Shown: piece by piece, positions 1 through 11,510 of the stretch
Layout: each line of letters starts with the position of its first letter
How positions within the stretch are numbered: the first letter of the stretch is position 1
Origin: Glycine soja
Taxonomy: Eukaryota; Streptophyta; Magnoliopsida; Fabales; Fabaceae
Direction of reading: 5' to 3'
NCBI RefSeq assembly: GCF_004193775.1
Contig: NC_041019.1
Location: forward strand, 11,766,204 to 11,830,203
DNA length: 64,000 nucleotides
The notes under the pieces: model-generated
What the model was told of the DNA's origin: nothing
The model's input: only the letters and a program-made list of their open reading frames with translations
The model's database searches: none
Translations under genes and position numbers: made by a program

Positions 1-100
1 TGCCTCACGTAGTCTGTCTCTTCATCTCCCTTTATTCTCAGTGTTTTTAAAGGCTTTTGGGCTTCTCAGCTTACGAAGGCGCGCTCAGGCGAGCATGTCT
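1..100 (-). repeat. LTR fragment of the Calypso-like element (3' LTR side)
   Basis: Positions 1-100 match 14772-14870 with about seven differences, so they are a second copy of part of the LTR. The match stops abruptly at 100. The next 280 bases do not resemble the remaining LTR sequence that should follow. A deletion or rearrangement at this junction is likely. Confidence 0.75.
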
Positions 101-382
101 CCCTGCCATGCAGGCTAACATTTTCACTCACACCCATAATTTCCACGCTCTATCTCTTCTACATAATGCAAGCTTGTTCAAGGTTATGATTTCACAGCGC
201 AAGTCACTTATGTCATGCAATCAATTCAGTTCAAACAAGATATCACAACAAACACCATTTACTGAGAAAATCATGAAATTGCTAGATTAAACCATTGTTT
301 AAATCCAAAAGGCAATCACATAACTAAGTAAATGAAGAAGCTGTCTGAAAAACAAAATAATTAGATGAAATCCTGTTAATCC

Positions 383-1638
383 TCAATCCTGAGCTGGTGT
401 GGGCCATGGATCCCAAGTCCCCTGCGTTGCAGTGGCATTTGCTACATAATCATCATCAATGTCTGCATCTGCTGCGCCTGAAGCCTCCTCAGCTTCTGGG
501 GTGTCCTCAGCGGCCTCCTTACCCTCTAGAGTGCCCTCAACAGCTTGTGCTAAATACTCCTCTATGCTCATAATCGGCTACTATTGAGAAAGATTCTGCA
601 TACTCTACATCACCAGGCAAAGCCATGATGAATACTTTACAGCATGGGCATGATGACATCACTGTTGGGTACGGAGGGCCAGGCTGGAGCTGGAATAGGT
701 GTTGGAGGTGTAGGGGCTGGAGCCGGTGCTGTAACTGGAACGTCTGAAGGAGCCCGGGCCTTGGCCTTGCAGGACCCTGGAAATGCGATAGAAGAATCCT
801 CAGGGTTCCAACAGTTCTTCCTAATATATGCCAAATTAATGGTCGGGCTGAGGGACTCAAAAGTCAGAGAATCGGACACTACTCCCTTGGCTAAACATAA
901 AGCAGTGATGAGGGCTGGGAAGCCTAACTGAGAGGAGTTGGACTAGGCAATCTGAGATATCTGGCCTGAAATGATAGAGCCCAAGTCCATGTCCATCTGC
1001 ATGACCAAGCCATATACCAATCTTGCTCTATCCATGTTAAGGTCAGAGGTGTGAGAAGTAGGAGCAAGGTTGGAGTAAGAAAGGACACTCCATGTCTGAG
1101 CGATAGTGGTTAGGTCCTTCCTCAACAGCTTCCAAGGAGCCCCCTCAGCATTAAGAACAAACCCCCTGCCTGGTATAGATAATTTGGTTGCAATATCCTG
1201 ATGGTCCGGGTGAGTATGGCAGTAGCGGGAATATGATGAGTACCTCTTCCCAGGCTCGAGCACCATTGGGGTCTCCAGAAATGTGTTCAGAGTGGCGGCA
1301 TCAAACTTAATCGTCTTCCCCTACACCTTGCACTGCCTAGGGGATTGGTCTTCTGGGTCATACAAGTTAGAGTATAACTCCTTGACCAAAGCCAGGTCAA
1401 TATGATTCTCCATCTGCCTTGTAAGGTTCTTGTGCCACTGGTGTCGCTCTAATTCTCGAAGGAATTCATCATAATATGGGTATGTTAGCTCTATGTTCCG
1501 CTCTAGGAGGATGTTCCTGTGATGAACATTGGTCTCATATTGCTCCCAAGCGATTTCGGACACAAATCTAGACGTGTCATATGGCTCTTGGGGCCTGGAA
1601 GACGAGGCACGTCTCTTTTTAGAAGCCATTTTCACCAA
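383..1638 (-). pseudogene. Third ORF of the Calypso-like element (env position), broken
   Basis: Four minus-strand reading segments (1638-1321, 1266-943, 879-637, 571-383) form one degraded ORF downstream of pol. It begins with a basic stretch of Lys and Arg, continues as a largely helical, charged domain, and has a Pro/Ala-rich segment (about 760-640) and an acidic tail (about 540-420). This position is that of the putative env-like ORF in Calypso/Athila elements. The conserved part belongs to what databases often call a putative plant transposon protein. I see no clear signal peptide or transmembrane segment, so an envelope function is not supported by this copy. It is interrupted by stops and frame changes and is unlikely to be made. 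Confidence 0.65.
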
Positions 1639-1699
1639 AACACAGAAATGGATTGAAGTTAGTCAGGGATTTTATTGAAGACTAACTTAAAAAAACAAG

Positions 1700-3440
1700 T
1701 GGTAGCATAGGGTGGGTGCTAAGCGAGATGGGCGTGCTTAGCGCGACAATAGAATAACAACAACAATGGCTTAGCGCGAGGTATGTGCTTAGTCGTAAGA
1801 TAACAATGGCTAAGTGAGTGTGACTGGCTAAGCCTTATTCCAAACAGAGAGGGAATTGCACTTAGCGCGCAGGGTACGCTTAGTGCACCAATGAATTGGA
1901 AAAGACCTAGGCTTAGCGCTAGTGGGCGCTTAGTGAGGCTAACTACAGATAACACATGGGCTTAGCGAGGGCGACTTGCTAAGCCTTATTCTTGACTGAG
2001 AGGTATTTGCGCTTAGCGCATGAACAAACATTCAGAAATCTAAAATTGCTTTGGGCTTAGTGAGACAGGCTCGATTAGCCCAATTTTATTACAGAGGCAA
2101 AATTGGGCTTAAGGCGTATGACGTGCTAAGCCACTGATGGAATGCAGAAAGCCTCAAAGTTTCAGACTAAACTAAGTGTGCTCACTAAGCACGGATGGCC
2201 GTCTTAGCAAGTTCATACAACCCCAGAATAATATATCTAATCATCATAGACTTGCTAAGCCGTAAGACTTTGGCTTAGCGAGTTCATCCTCAAATTGCAA
2301 AAATTCAAACAAACTTGATGAACTCACGTAGCGCAATAGGGCATGCTTAGCGAGATCATCCTAAAACCCAGAAATTCATAAAAACGTATGAACTCGCTTA
2401 GCAGAATAGTCTCGCTTAGCAAGTTCATCGCAAACCCAGAACACGAGGCTTGTCAGCCTCAACTCCTCAAGCCACCATACAGGCTTTGAAGCTTAAGGCT
2501 AAGCCTAAGCAACTGAATAACACAAAGCAAACATGCAATAACACTAACTACTCAGTACACAAACATTAAATTAACAAGAAGTCAAAACATACAAACTGAC
2601 AAAAGCAACTAATCACTCAAACATGTCTTCTACCCTAGGGTTTTGCATAAACAGAAATTAAGAAGAAAGTAAGAGATTTACTTGGAATGAAGACAATGGA
2701 TGAGGAATACAATGCTAATGGAATGGAAATGATTAGGCTAGAGGCAGAAATGCACAATTATAGTGATGAAACAAAAGTAACTGCCCTAAGTAGTTATGTT
2801 CTCTTTTTGCAGTTATGATTTTCTCGCTAAGCGTGAGTGTCGCGATAAGCGAGCACTTTGTGACGTTTGAATTTTCAAAATTTAAAACCACACGCTTAGC
2901 AAGACATGCTCACTTAGCCCAATTATCCAAATTTTCAACCCTAGAGGTTTTTGGGCTTAGCGCGTAGTTGTGCGCTTAACGAGTCTTGCAGCTTTGATTG
3001 GTCTACAACTTCTACTAAGCGGGATATGCCGCGCTTGGCAGATTAAGTGAATGTGGGTGCAGTGGTGTTGTGGCGCTTAGCGAGATGGTCTCGCTTAGTG
3101 CAATTGCCTTTACAGAGAGGTTTTTAGGCTTAGCGAGAGTGTCTCGCTTAGCCTAATTGACATTAAAGCTCACACAGAGAAGGTTTTGCGCTTAACGCAT
3201 GGGTGCGCTTAGCGAGGTAGGTTGGCGCGATTAGCGAGAGTGTCTCGCTTAGCCCAATTTCATTAAATGCACAACCCGAGAAGGTTTTGGGCTTAGAAGA
3301 TGGGCTTACTCAGCGAGGAACCCTCTGCCACTGGATGAGGGATTGGTGCGCTTAGCGAGGGTATCACTCGCTTAACGCGTAACATATGTCTCACTTAGCA
3401 CAAGTGTTTCACTGAGTGAGTTAGATGACTGAAAATTTTT
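1700..3440. repeat. Array of GCTTAGCGAG / CTCGCTTAGC motifs
   Basis: The stretch between pol and the third ORF has no coding potential. It is filled with dozens of copies of a roughly 10-base motif (GCTTAGCGAG and variants such as GCTTAGCGCG) in both orientations. Some are paired as near-palindromes separated by a few bases, for example near 3075-3100 and 3130-3155. The same motif occurs a few times in the LTR (about 14850-15075). It looks like an internal non-coding expansion of the retrotransposon rather than a host satellite. Confidence 0.8.
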
Positions 3441-3660
3441 CTAAGACTCAACTAATCCATATAGTTTCAAACAAGCTTGTGACCAAACCCATTCCTTCAA
3501 GTGCATTCTCTTTCACTCTACTCTCCTAACAGTATCAACTACAACACAATCGAAACTAACAAGCATTAAAGCACCAAAAATAAAGGTTGAAAAGGTAAGA
3601 AAGCTGGGTTGCCTCCCAGTAAGCGCTTCTTTAACGTCACTATCTTGACGTATATCACCT

Positions 3661-6600
3661 CTATGGGTCTTGTAAATGTAAGATGGTGGTTAAACTCTCA
3701 ATTCTTCCACCATGATACAACTTCAACCTTTGACCGTTCACTACCCAACTTCTCTCTGGAGTATTTGATTGAGGATCCATTAACTCCACTACTCCATACG
3801 GCTTCACTTCTTTGATGGTAAATGACCGAGACCATTTGGACTTCAATTTACTTGGAAATAGCCTGAGTCTTTAATTGAAGAGCAAAACTTGTTGGCCTGG
3901 CTTAAAGTCCTTCTTCAACAACTTGTTATCATGGTAGGCCTTCACCTTCTGCTTGTACAACTTGGATGACTCATAATCATTTAACCTCATTTCCTCCAAC
4001 TCCAAGAGTTGCAGCTTCCTCTTCTCCCCCGATAGAACTTCATTAAAATTCAAAAACTTTAAAGCCCAATATGCCTTATGTTTCATTTCTACTGGCAAGT
4101 GGTAGGCTTTGCCATAGACCATTTGAAATGAGGATAGTCATATGGGAGTTTTGAAAGTGGTCCGATAAGCCCACAAGGCATCATCTAACTTGACAACCCA
4201 ATCTTTTCTTGTAGAGGCCACAATCTTCTCTAGTATCTTCTTTAATTCCCTATTGGAGACCTCAGCCTGACCATTTGTTTGTGGGTGATAAGGTGAAGCC
4301 AACTTATGTGTCACACTGTAGTGCCCCAACACCTTTTGAAGTTGGCTATTGCAAAAATGAGAGCCACCCTCATTAATCAGAACTCTCGGTACCCCAAAGC
4401 GAGAAAAAATGTTCTTCTTCAAAAAATTTACAATAGTCTTGGCATCATTCTTTGGGGCAGCCACTGCTTCATCCCATTTAGACACACAGTCAACAACAAC
4501 AAGTATGTATTCATTCCCATAAGATGGGGGAAGTGGACCTACAAAGTCAATACCCCAGCAGTCAAAAACTTCCACCTCAATGATATTTTGCAAGGGCATT
4601 TCTTTTCTCCTTGATATGCTTCCCGTTCTGACATTGATCACATTGGGTTACATGCTCATAGGCGTCCTTGAAAACTGAAGGCCTAAAGAAACCCGATTGC
4701 AAGACCTTTGTTGTTGTTTTGTCCCCATTATAGTGACCCCCACACAGTGAGTTATGGCAATGCCACAATATGCTTTTGGATTCCTCTCTAGTCAGACATC
4801 TTCTCAACAGGTTATCAGCTCCAATCTTAAACAAATGTGGATCATCCCAGACATAAAAGCGAGCATCATGCAAGAATTTCTTCTTCTGCTGCCAATTAAG
4901 ATCCTTTGGAAGGATTCTTGCTGCCTTAAAATTAGTCAGGTCAGCAAACCATGGCCTATTGTTCACAACTAGCAGCGATTCATCCGAAAACTCATCTCGC
5001 ATTTCCAGTTCCTTCAAGGTGACTTCTTCATTCACTAGTCTTGACAGGTGGTCAGCTACCAGATTTTCTGATCCCTTTTTGTCTTGAATGACTAGATCAA
5101 ATTCTTGTAGCAACAAGATCCATATGATTAGTCTGGGCTTAGAGTATGCCTTTGTTAACATATATTTGATAGTCGCATGATCGGTGTACACAATGACTTT
5201 TGACCCCACCAGGTATGATCAAAATTTTTCCAGAGCATATATGATTGAAAGCATCTCTTTCTCAGTGGTGGCATAATTTAATTGAGCGTCATTCAAGACC
5301 TTGCTCGCATAGTAAATGGCATGAAAAACCATGCCTTTCCTCTAACCCAACACAACACTGACTGCATAATCACTTGCATCACACATAAGCTCAAATTCTT
5401 GGCTCCAATCTGGTGTTGTAAATACAAGAGCGGATACTAGGTTGGTCTTTAAAGTGTTGAATGCCTTTAAACAATATTCATCAAATAAGAACACAATGTC
5501 CTTGTTGAGTAAATTACTCAATGGCTTGGCAATCTTCGAAAAGTCTTTAATGAACCGCCTATAGAATCCAGCATGTCCTAGAAAGCTCCTTACTCCCTTA
5601 ACATTGACTGGTGGAGGCAGCTTTTCAATAACATCAATTTTTTCCTTATCCACGTCGATTCCTTTTACAGAAATCTTGTTCCCCAAAGCTATCCCTTCTT
5701 GGACCATAAAGTGACAATTTCCCTAGTTGAGCACCAAATTTGTCTCCTCACAACGTTGCAACACCAGCTCCAAGTTGGCCAGACGATAATCAAATGATGA
5801 TCCTAACACTAAGAAGTCATCCATAAATACTTCAATACATTTCTCTACCATGTCAGCAAATATTGCCATCATGCATCTCTGAAAAGTAACGGGAGCATTG
5901 CAAAGCCCAAAGGGCATTCTTCTATAAGCAAACACGCCAAATGGGCAAGTGAATGCAATTTTTTCCTGATCAATGGGGTAGATAGCAATTTGATTATACC
6001 CCGAATAGCCATCAAGAAAGCAATAGAATGATTGTCTAGACAATCGTTCAAGTATGTGATCCATAAAAGGAAGAGGGAAATGATCTTTCCTTGTTACATC
6101 ATTCAGCTTCCTATAATTAATGCACATGCACCAGCCTGTGACTGTTCTTGTTGGAATCAAATCATTCTTCTCATTTCTTATCACTGTCATTCCACCTTTC
6201 TTAGGGGCTACTTGCACTGGGCTCACCCAAGCACTATCAGAAATAGGATAAATGAGTCCTGCCTCCAGCAACTTGAGAACTTCCTTGCGCACTTCTTCCT
6301 TCATAGAAGGATTGAGTCTTTGTTGCGGCTATCTCATAGGCTTGTACTCAGCTTCCATATTGATCTTGTGCATACAATAGGAAGGGTTGATTCCCTTAAG
6401 GTATGATATATGCCATCCAATCGCAGCCCTATGCTTCTTCAGGGCTTCCACCAGCCGAGATTCCTCCTTATGAGACAGAGAGTCGCTAATCACTACTGGT
6501 TTTGCCTCATTATCTTCCAAAAATACATACTTTAAATGCTTCGACAAGATTTTCAGGTCCACCTTAAATTTCTCTGTGGGAGGGTGTTTCTTCAATTCTT

Positions 6601-7438
6601 CAAATAAAACATTCTCCGAAGGGCTTACTTTTAACCCATCCAACTCTTCTAGACACTTCTTCAAATCTTTTTCTTCTTCCTTTGTAAGGCACTCCACAAC
6701 ATTAGTTAGAGCTTTCTCCAATGGAGATTAAGATGTCATACCTTGAACTACCATGGCCACTTCATGCTTAATTGCCTCCATCATAAAACATGCCCTATGG
6801 TCGTTAGGATGCTTAATTGCGTCGAATAGATTGAAGGTAACCTTCTGATCATCGACACTCATTTCTAGGTTTCCATTTCCCATATCCACTACACACTTAG
6901 CTGTCAACATGAAAGGACGGCCTAAGATCAACGGAATTTCATCATCCTCCTCAATGTCCATTATCACAAAATCTACAGGAAATGTGAATTGACAAACCTT
7001 GACTAACACATCCTCCACCACACCGTAAGGTCTTGTAATTGAATGATCAGCAAGCTGTAGTGTCATTCTGGTTGGCATGATCTCTAAGTTCCCAATCCTT
7101 CTGCACATAGAAAGGGGCATCAGATTGATGCTAGCCCCCAAATCGATCAGTGCTTTTTCCACTGATACATCACCTATTGAGCACGGGATAGTCACACTTC
7201 CTGAATCATTGAACTTTGGTGGGAGGATTCTCTGAATAACTACGTTGCAATTACCCTCCACCACTATGCTTTCATTATTTATGTATTTACCCTTCTTGGT
7301 CAACAAATCCTTCAAAAACTTAGTGTAATGTGGCATCTGTTGCAAGGCTTCTCCAAAGGGAATAGTAATTTCCAACTTCTTGAAAATATCAAGGAAGCGA
7401 GCAAAGTATCGCTCCTTGTCCTTTTTGGACGACACCAA
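3661..7438 (-). pseudogene. pol of the Calypso-like element: protease, RT, RNase H, integrase (broken)
   Basis: The protease segment (7438-6728) has the Athila-type ALIDLGAS active-site motif and a following ILGRPF. RT lies in 6304-5723 with an FMDDF catalytic motif. RNase H follows in 5707-5000. The integrase zinc region (CDQC near 4640) and core (4641-4138) come next, with a C-terminal tail to 3661. In-frame stops occur near 6728, 6329, 5723, 5342, 5211, 4138 and 3871. A frame change lies between about 4641 and 4577. In the integrase core the first Asp (GIDFVGP) and the Glu (QAEVSNRE) are present, but the second catalytic Asp is replaced by Glu (INEGG). The gene cannot produce a working polyprotein. 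Confidence 0.92.
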
Positions 7439-7805
7439 AGGATATGGTGCCTCCTTACCTGAGTTGAGGACAACCTCTTTCTTTCTTTCTTTCTCTCACC
7501 AGCTCACTTTTAGTTCTCCTATCTCCAACCTCTTTTTTTTCTGCCCCTTCAATTTCTCTCTTTTTATTCTTTTCTTCATTTTCTGCTTCCTCATTCTCAC
7601 TTATTTCTTTTTCTCTCATCTGCTCTCCCTCTCTCTTATTTTCTTCCTCTTCTCCTAACTCTGCTTCATTGTTTTTACTCTCATCACCCACTATCACTCT
7701 TCTTTGGCTTCTAGTGACTACAACCTTGCACTCCTCTGGATTTTTCTTAGTATTTGCTCCAAAACTTCCTGAGGAATTTTCTGCTATTTGTTTGGCCAAC
7801 TGTCC
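7439..7805 (-). pseudogene. gag 3' part of the Calypso-like element, broken
   Basis: After removing the solo LTR insertion (7806-10836), this segment continues the gag frame. It encodes a GQLAKQIAE-type stretch and then a long Glu/Lys-rich linker (about 7730-7480). A frame change at about 7455-7490, in a GAAA-rich run, separates it from the protease segment. Confidence 0.75.
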
Positions 7806-8890
7806 TGTAACGACCCGCCTCGTCGCTATGGTATCCACACTCTAATATTTGATAATTTCAATTTTTATAAAAAGAACTCACTTAATTTTCGATTATGAAA
7901 ATAAAAGTGATTTTGTCACAACATAAATTCATCCAACAACACGCCATTACTTAAGTGAATATGCATAATTACATAGAAACAATAATTCGGTACATGTCAT
8001 ACACATAACGAAAATTAAATATGTTCATATATATATAATTAAAATTCCAGTTTTACATCTTTAACTCAACAAAATAAAACTTAAAAACCAACTACGGAGG
8101 AGTTGATTACAAAACACAACTCTCTCCCAAAATAACGCCAACGTCATCACGTCGGCTCGGCGGCTCCTCACCAGAATCTTACTCCCTACACCCTGCCACT
8201 GTCATTCTGCTCCCACGAACAAGGTTCGTGATCATCACAGGTATCAACCACACGATACAAAATTGCAAGGGTGAGTTTATTATAAAAGAACCAATATCAA
8301 TTCCAAATAACCACAATTAGCAAGGAACATAGGCAAACATGATAAACATACACAACAATCATTATTCAACACTCATATCCAACAAATATTCATCATTCAC
8401 ATCCAACAATTACTCATCATCCATCCATGGACCCAATCAAGACTGCACAGAATGATGCATGCACCTAACTCAACACTCAGATGCAATGTGGTACGTACCA
8501 ACAACAACCAAATATCAGGAAATAGCCTAAGTGTGTCTACACGACACTCTCACTTAGGGAACTGTGCTGAGTTTGTCGAGACCACCCGGTTGTGCACGTA
8601 ACAGCCCCCCTCCCATAGGTGATCAGCCTGGGAGCCCAAAGGTGTTCCCTACCAGGTGACAGCCCCCTAGTACAAAGTACACTTGGCCACAGTTACTCTA
8701 TTTCTTGTGTCGTATGAGCTATGATCACGGCCAAAGGTAAATGCCAAAGACCATGGACCAATTAAAGCACCTAAGCATCCCCTCAGGAATGCTTAGATTC
8801 TCTAACCACGCTAGTTACCCATGTCTGGGCCATCCGACAAGGTCAGTGCACTCTACCCCCCATGACATACACTCCATACGACATATGATC

Positions 8891-9056
8891 GTGGCCAAAA
8901 GCTAGTGCCAAAGACCCTGGAAGGTCAGTGCACAGTGCCCCCCACGATCATACACAACATCCAACGTATGAACGTGGCCAAAAGCTAGTGCCAAAGACCC
9001 TGGAAGGTCAGTGCACAGTGCCCCCCACGAACATACACAACATGCACATGCCAATG
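8891..9056. repeat. Two 83-bp tandem repeats within the solo LTR
   Basis: GTGGCCAAAAGCTAGTGCC begins at 8891 and again at 8974, and the intervening sequence through GTGCCCCCCACGA is repeated. A more degenerate related copy lies near 8715-8880. Confidence 0.85.
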
Positions 9057-9378
9057 CATTTCCAACATCAATCAACATTCCATTTCCATGTCATTCACAA
9101 CATAAATATCAGCTCATCTCAATGACGTTATCAACAACAACAACAACCTCATTTCATATTCACATATTCATCAATAATAACAATTCATGTTGACATGGTC
9201 TTTATTAACAACGTCATCTCAAATTAATATCATCATAATTATCATTATCATCACATATCAATTAAAATCCTCAATAGCAACATCAACAACAATTCAAACA
9301 AACACAACAATATCATTTCCACACGCACGGTCTTCAAACAACACATTTCAAACAACCAAAACAATATCATTCATCACA

Positions 9379-9380
<2 letters not shown>

Positions 9381-9448
<68 letters not shown>
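9381..9448. repeat. (AC)n(AT)n microsatellite
   Basis: About 44 bases of AC repeats run directly into about 24 bases of AT repeats inside the 3.0 kb solo LTR. Confidence 0.97.
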
Positions 9449-10291
9449 CGCATCCCATTAGTTAAAACGTAATTTTCTTTGATGAAAAATCAGCATGCAA
9501 CAGGGACAGGCAGATATCCTCATAGCTAGGTTCCCTGACCCTAACTATGGTGTTAAAACGGTAAATTTTATAATAAACTCCCCTTACCTATCATTAGCTA
9601 CCCCGCGGATTCCTCGTCACGTCACTTGAAGATTCCTTTTCGTCCTTGCTCGTCGATTCCACGCAAGCCTCTACTATGCCAAAACGAAGGAGACTTAGTA
9701 TGAATTTCAGAAAACAAAGCTAGTAACAGTGCTTTGGGTCAAACACCCACATCACTACATGAAAGAGCTGAGAGCATTTCGGGTTTTACAAAGGAACATC
9801 ATTTGGAAATTCCGACCACGCCAATGTGACCGGGGTTCAGTGTAGGTTACGAAAATAACATGCATTTCATGAAAGGATAATGTTTACAAAGTCTCTTTCT
9901 CTAAGGTTTTTCAAAGGAAGCATAAGACATGCAATGGCGGTTGCAAAGTTAGAAAAGATGCAAAGACAAGATGAAACTAACAAGAAACAAGAATAGAACC
10001 ATGGTTACCTCGAAAGAAAATGAAAGATCAGATTAGGGTTTTCGTTCTCTACCGAAACCGCAAGCCAAGATGGAAATTCTGCTTCAGTTGAAGGGTTCCT
10101 CTCGGTGTGGGTTTTCAATGGAGAACAATGATGGTTTGTGGTGGCTAATGGTGGCTGTGGGTGATGGAGAAAGTACTTGGAACTTTAGAAATGGATTTGG
10201 AAGAAAGAAAGAAGAAGAAATGGCATTTTTCCTAAGCTACAAGAAAGCAAAGGCTGAAATGCTTAAATAAGAGATGCTCTCGGAAACGGAA

Positions 10292-10633
10292 GCTTCTAGC
10301 ACACTCCAGATATTGTCTCAAAGATCCGAACGGTTAAATCACGGTAAAGTGTCTTGTGAAGTTGCAAACCAAATTTCGAGAAGATCCAACGGTTAACGAA
10401 GGCTGGGCAGCGTTTCTACCGAGGCAGCTTCATGTAGTTTTCTCTAGAAGCTTCATTAAGAGGCTTCTAGCACACTCCAGACATCTTCTAAACGATCCCA
10501 ACGGTCAGATAATGGAAACGTGTTTTGTGAAGTTGCAGACCAAATTTCGAGAAAATCCAACGGTTAATGAAGGCTGGACAGCGTTTTTACCGAGGCAGCT
10601 TCATGTAGCTTTCTCTAGAAGCTTCATTAAGAG
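10292..10633. repeat. Two 171-bp tandem repeats within the solo LTR
   Basis: GCTTCTAGCACACTCCAG begins at 10292 and again at 10463, and the intervening sequence is repeated with a few differences. Further AGAAGCTT-type short repeats continue to about 10700. A small open frame across the repeats (10356-10667) has no recognisable protein similarity. Confidence 0.85.
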
Positions 10634-10841
10634 GCTTCCTCTAGAAGCTTCCTCGTGGCTTCTTTGAGAAGCTTTCTCAAGAGGCTTCTTTGAGAAGCTA
10701 GATCCTTATCTATCCACCCCTCTATTAACTAAATTAACTTCCTTAAAAATAATTACGGATGAAAATAACGCAACAAATAATCAAACATCAAACATAATTA
10801 CTAATAATATGTAGATATATATATCAGGGTGTTACATGTCC

Positions 10842-11505
10842 CACTTGGATTTCCAGGTTTTTAATTGTTGAGTCAGTATGTCCTCCACCTTGGTGGTTTG
10901 ATCATACAAGTTCGGCCCTTGGTTAAGAGGTCGATTAGAAGAACCTCCTTGGTCTTTGTTGAACTGATTTCCTAGATGTGACCTCCAGCCCTGTCCTTGA
11001 TTATGATTAAAGTTTCCTCCCTGTTGATATCCTGAAAAACCACCTGTGTGAAATCCTTTCCTGTTCTGATTTGCCATATAATTAACTTCTTTAAATGCAT
11101 CATCTTGAGCCATACAACCACCAGATTCGTGAGCCCCTCCACATATACTACAACCTTCAATTTGCATAACTCCTGAATGAGTTGGTTGAGCTGCTTGTAA
11201 CTGTGTTGGCAATTTGCTTAAGGTCACCGTGAGTGATTCAAGTTGTTTAGCTAATAGCTTATTCTGTGCCAATAGAGCATCTTGTGATGAAAGCTCTAAC
11301 AGACTTCTTTTTGTGGGAATGTGTGTTCTGTCACGCAAGATAGCATGGTCATTAGTTGCCATGTTCTCAATCAGTTCCATTGCTTCCTTGGGAGTCTACA
11401 ATTTTATCTTCCCTCTAGCTAAAGCATCCAATAATTACTTATATTGGGGCCGTAAACCATCAATGAATATATTAAGTTGAATAGGCTTAGTGAATCCATG
11501 AGTTG
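10842..11505 (-). pseudogene. gag middle part of the Calypso-like element
   Basis: The open segment 11380-10842 continues upstream to the solo LTR junction at 11505 with one stop near 11395. It carries a zinc-knuckle-like motif CSICGGAHESGGC and a Gln/Asn/Gly-rich tail, as in Athila-lineage Gag. It is separated from the gag N-terminal part by the solo LTR at 11511-13107 and from the gag tail by the solo LTR at 7806-10836. Confidence 0.85.
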
Positions 11506-11510
11506 GAGTC

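Larger units (their letters stand above)
7806..10836. mobile_element. 3.0 kb solo LTR inserted in the Calypso gag region
   Basis: The segment starts TGTAACGACCC and ends GGGTGTTACA, a near-perfect terminal inversion with TG...CA ends. It is flanked on both sides by TGTCC (7801-7805 and 10837-10841), a perfect 5-bp target-site duplication. It contains no RT or integrase coding sequence, so it is best read as a solo LTR. The length and the TGTAAC start suggest a Tekay/Del-type chromovirus, which is inference. Internal repeats are listed separately. Removing it rejoins the gag reading frame on both sides. Confidence 0.85.

Noticed and set aside
1700..3440. CRISPR-like array of short repeats
   Set aside because: Motifs occur in both orientations with irregular spacing, spacers are not unique units, and the context is a plant retrotransposon.
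9187..9465. 92-codon ORF rich in Thr-His and Ile-Tyr
   Set aside because: Produced by translation of an AC/AT microsatellite.
10356..10667. 103-codon ORF with internal repeated sequence
   Set aside because: The repetition is explained by the 171-bp tandem duplication in a solo LTR; no domain.
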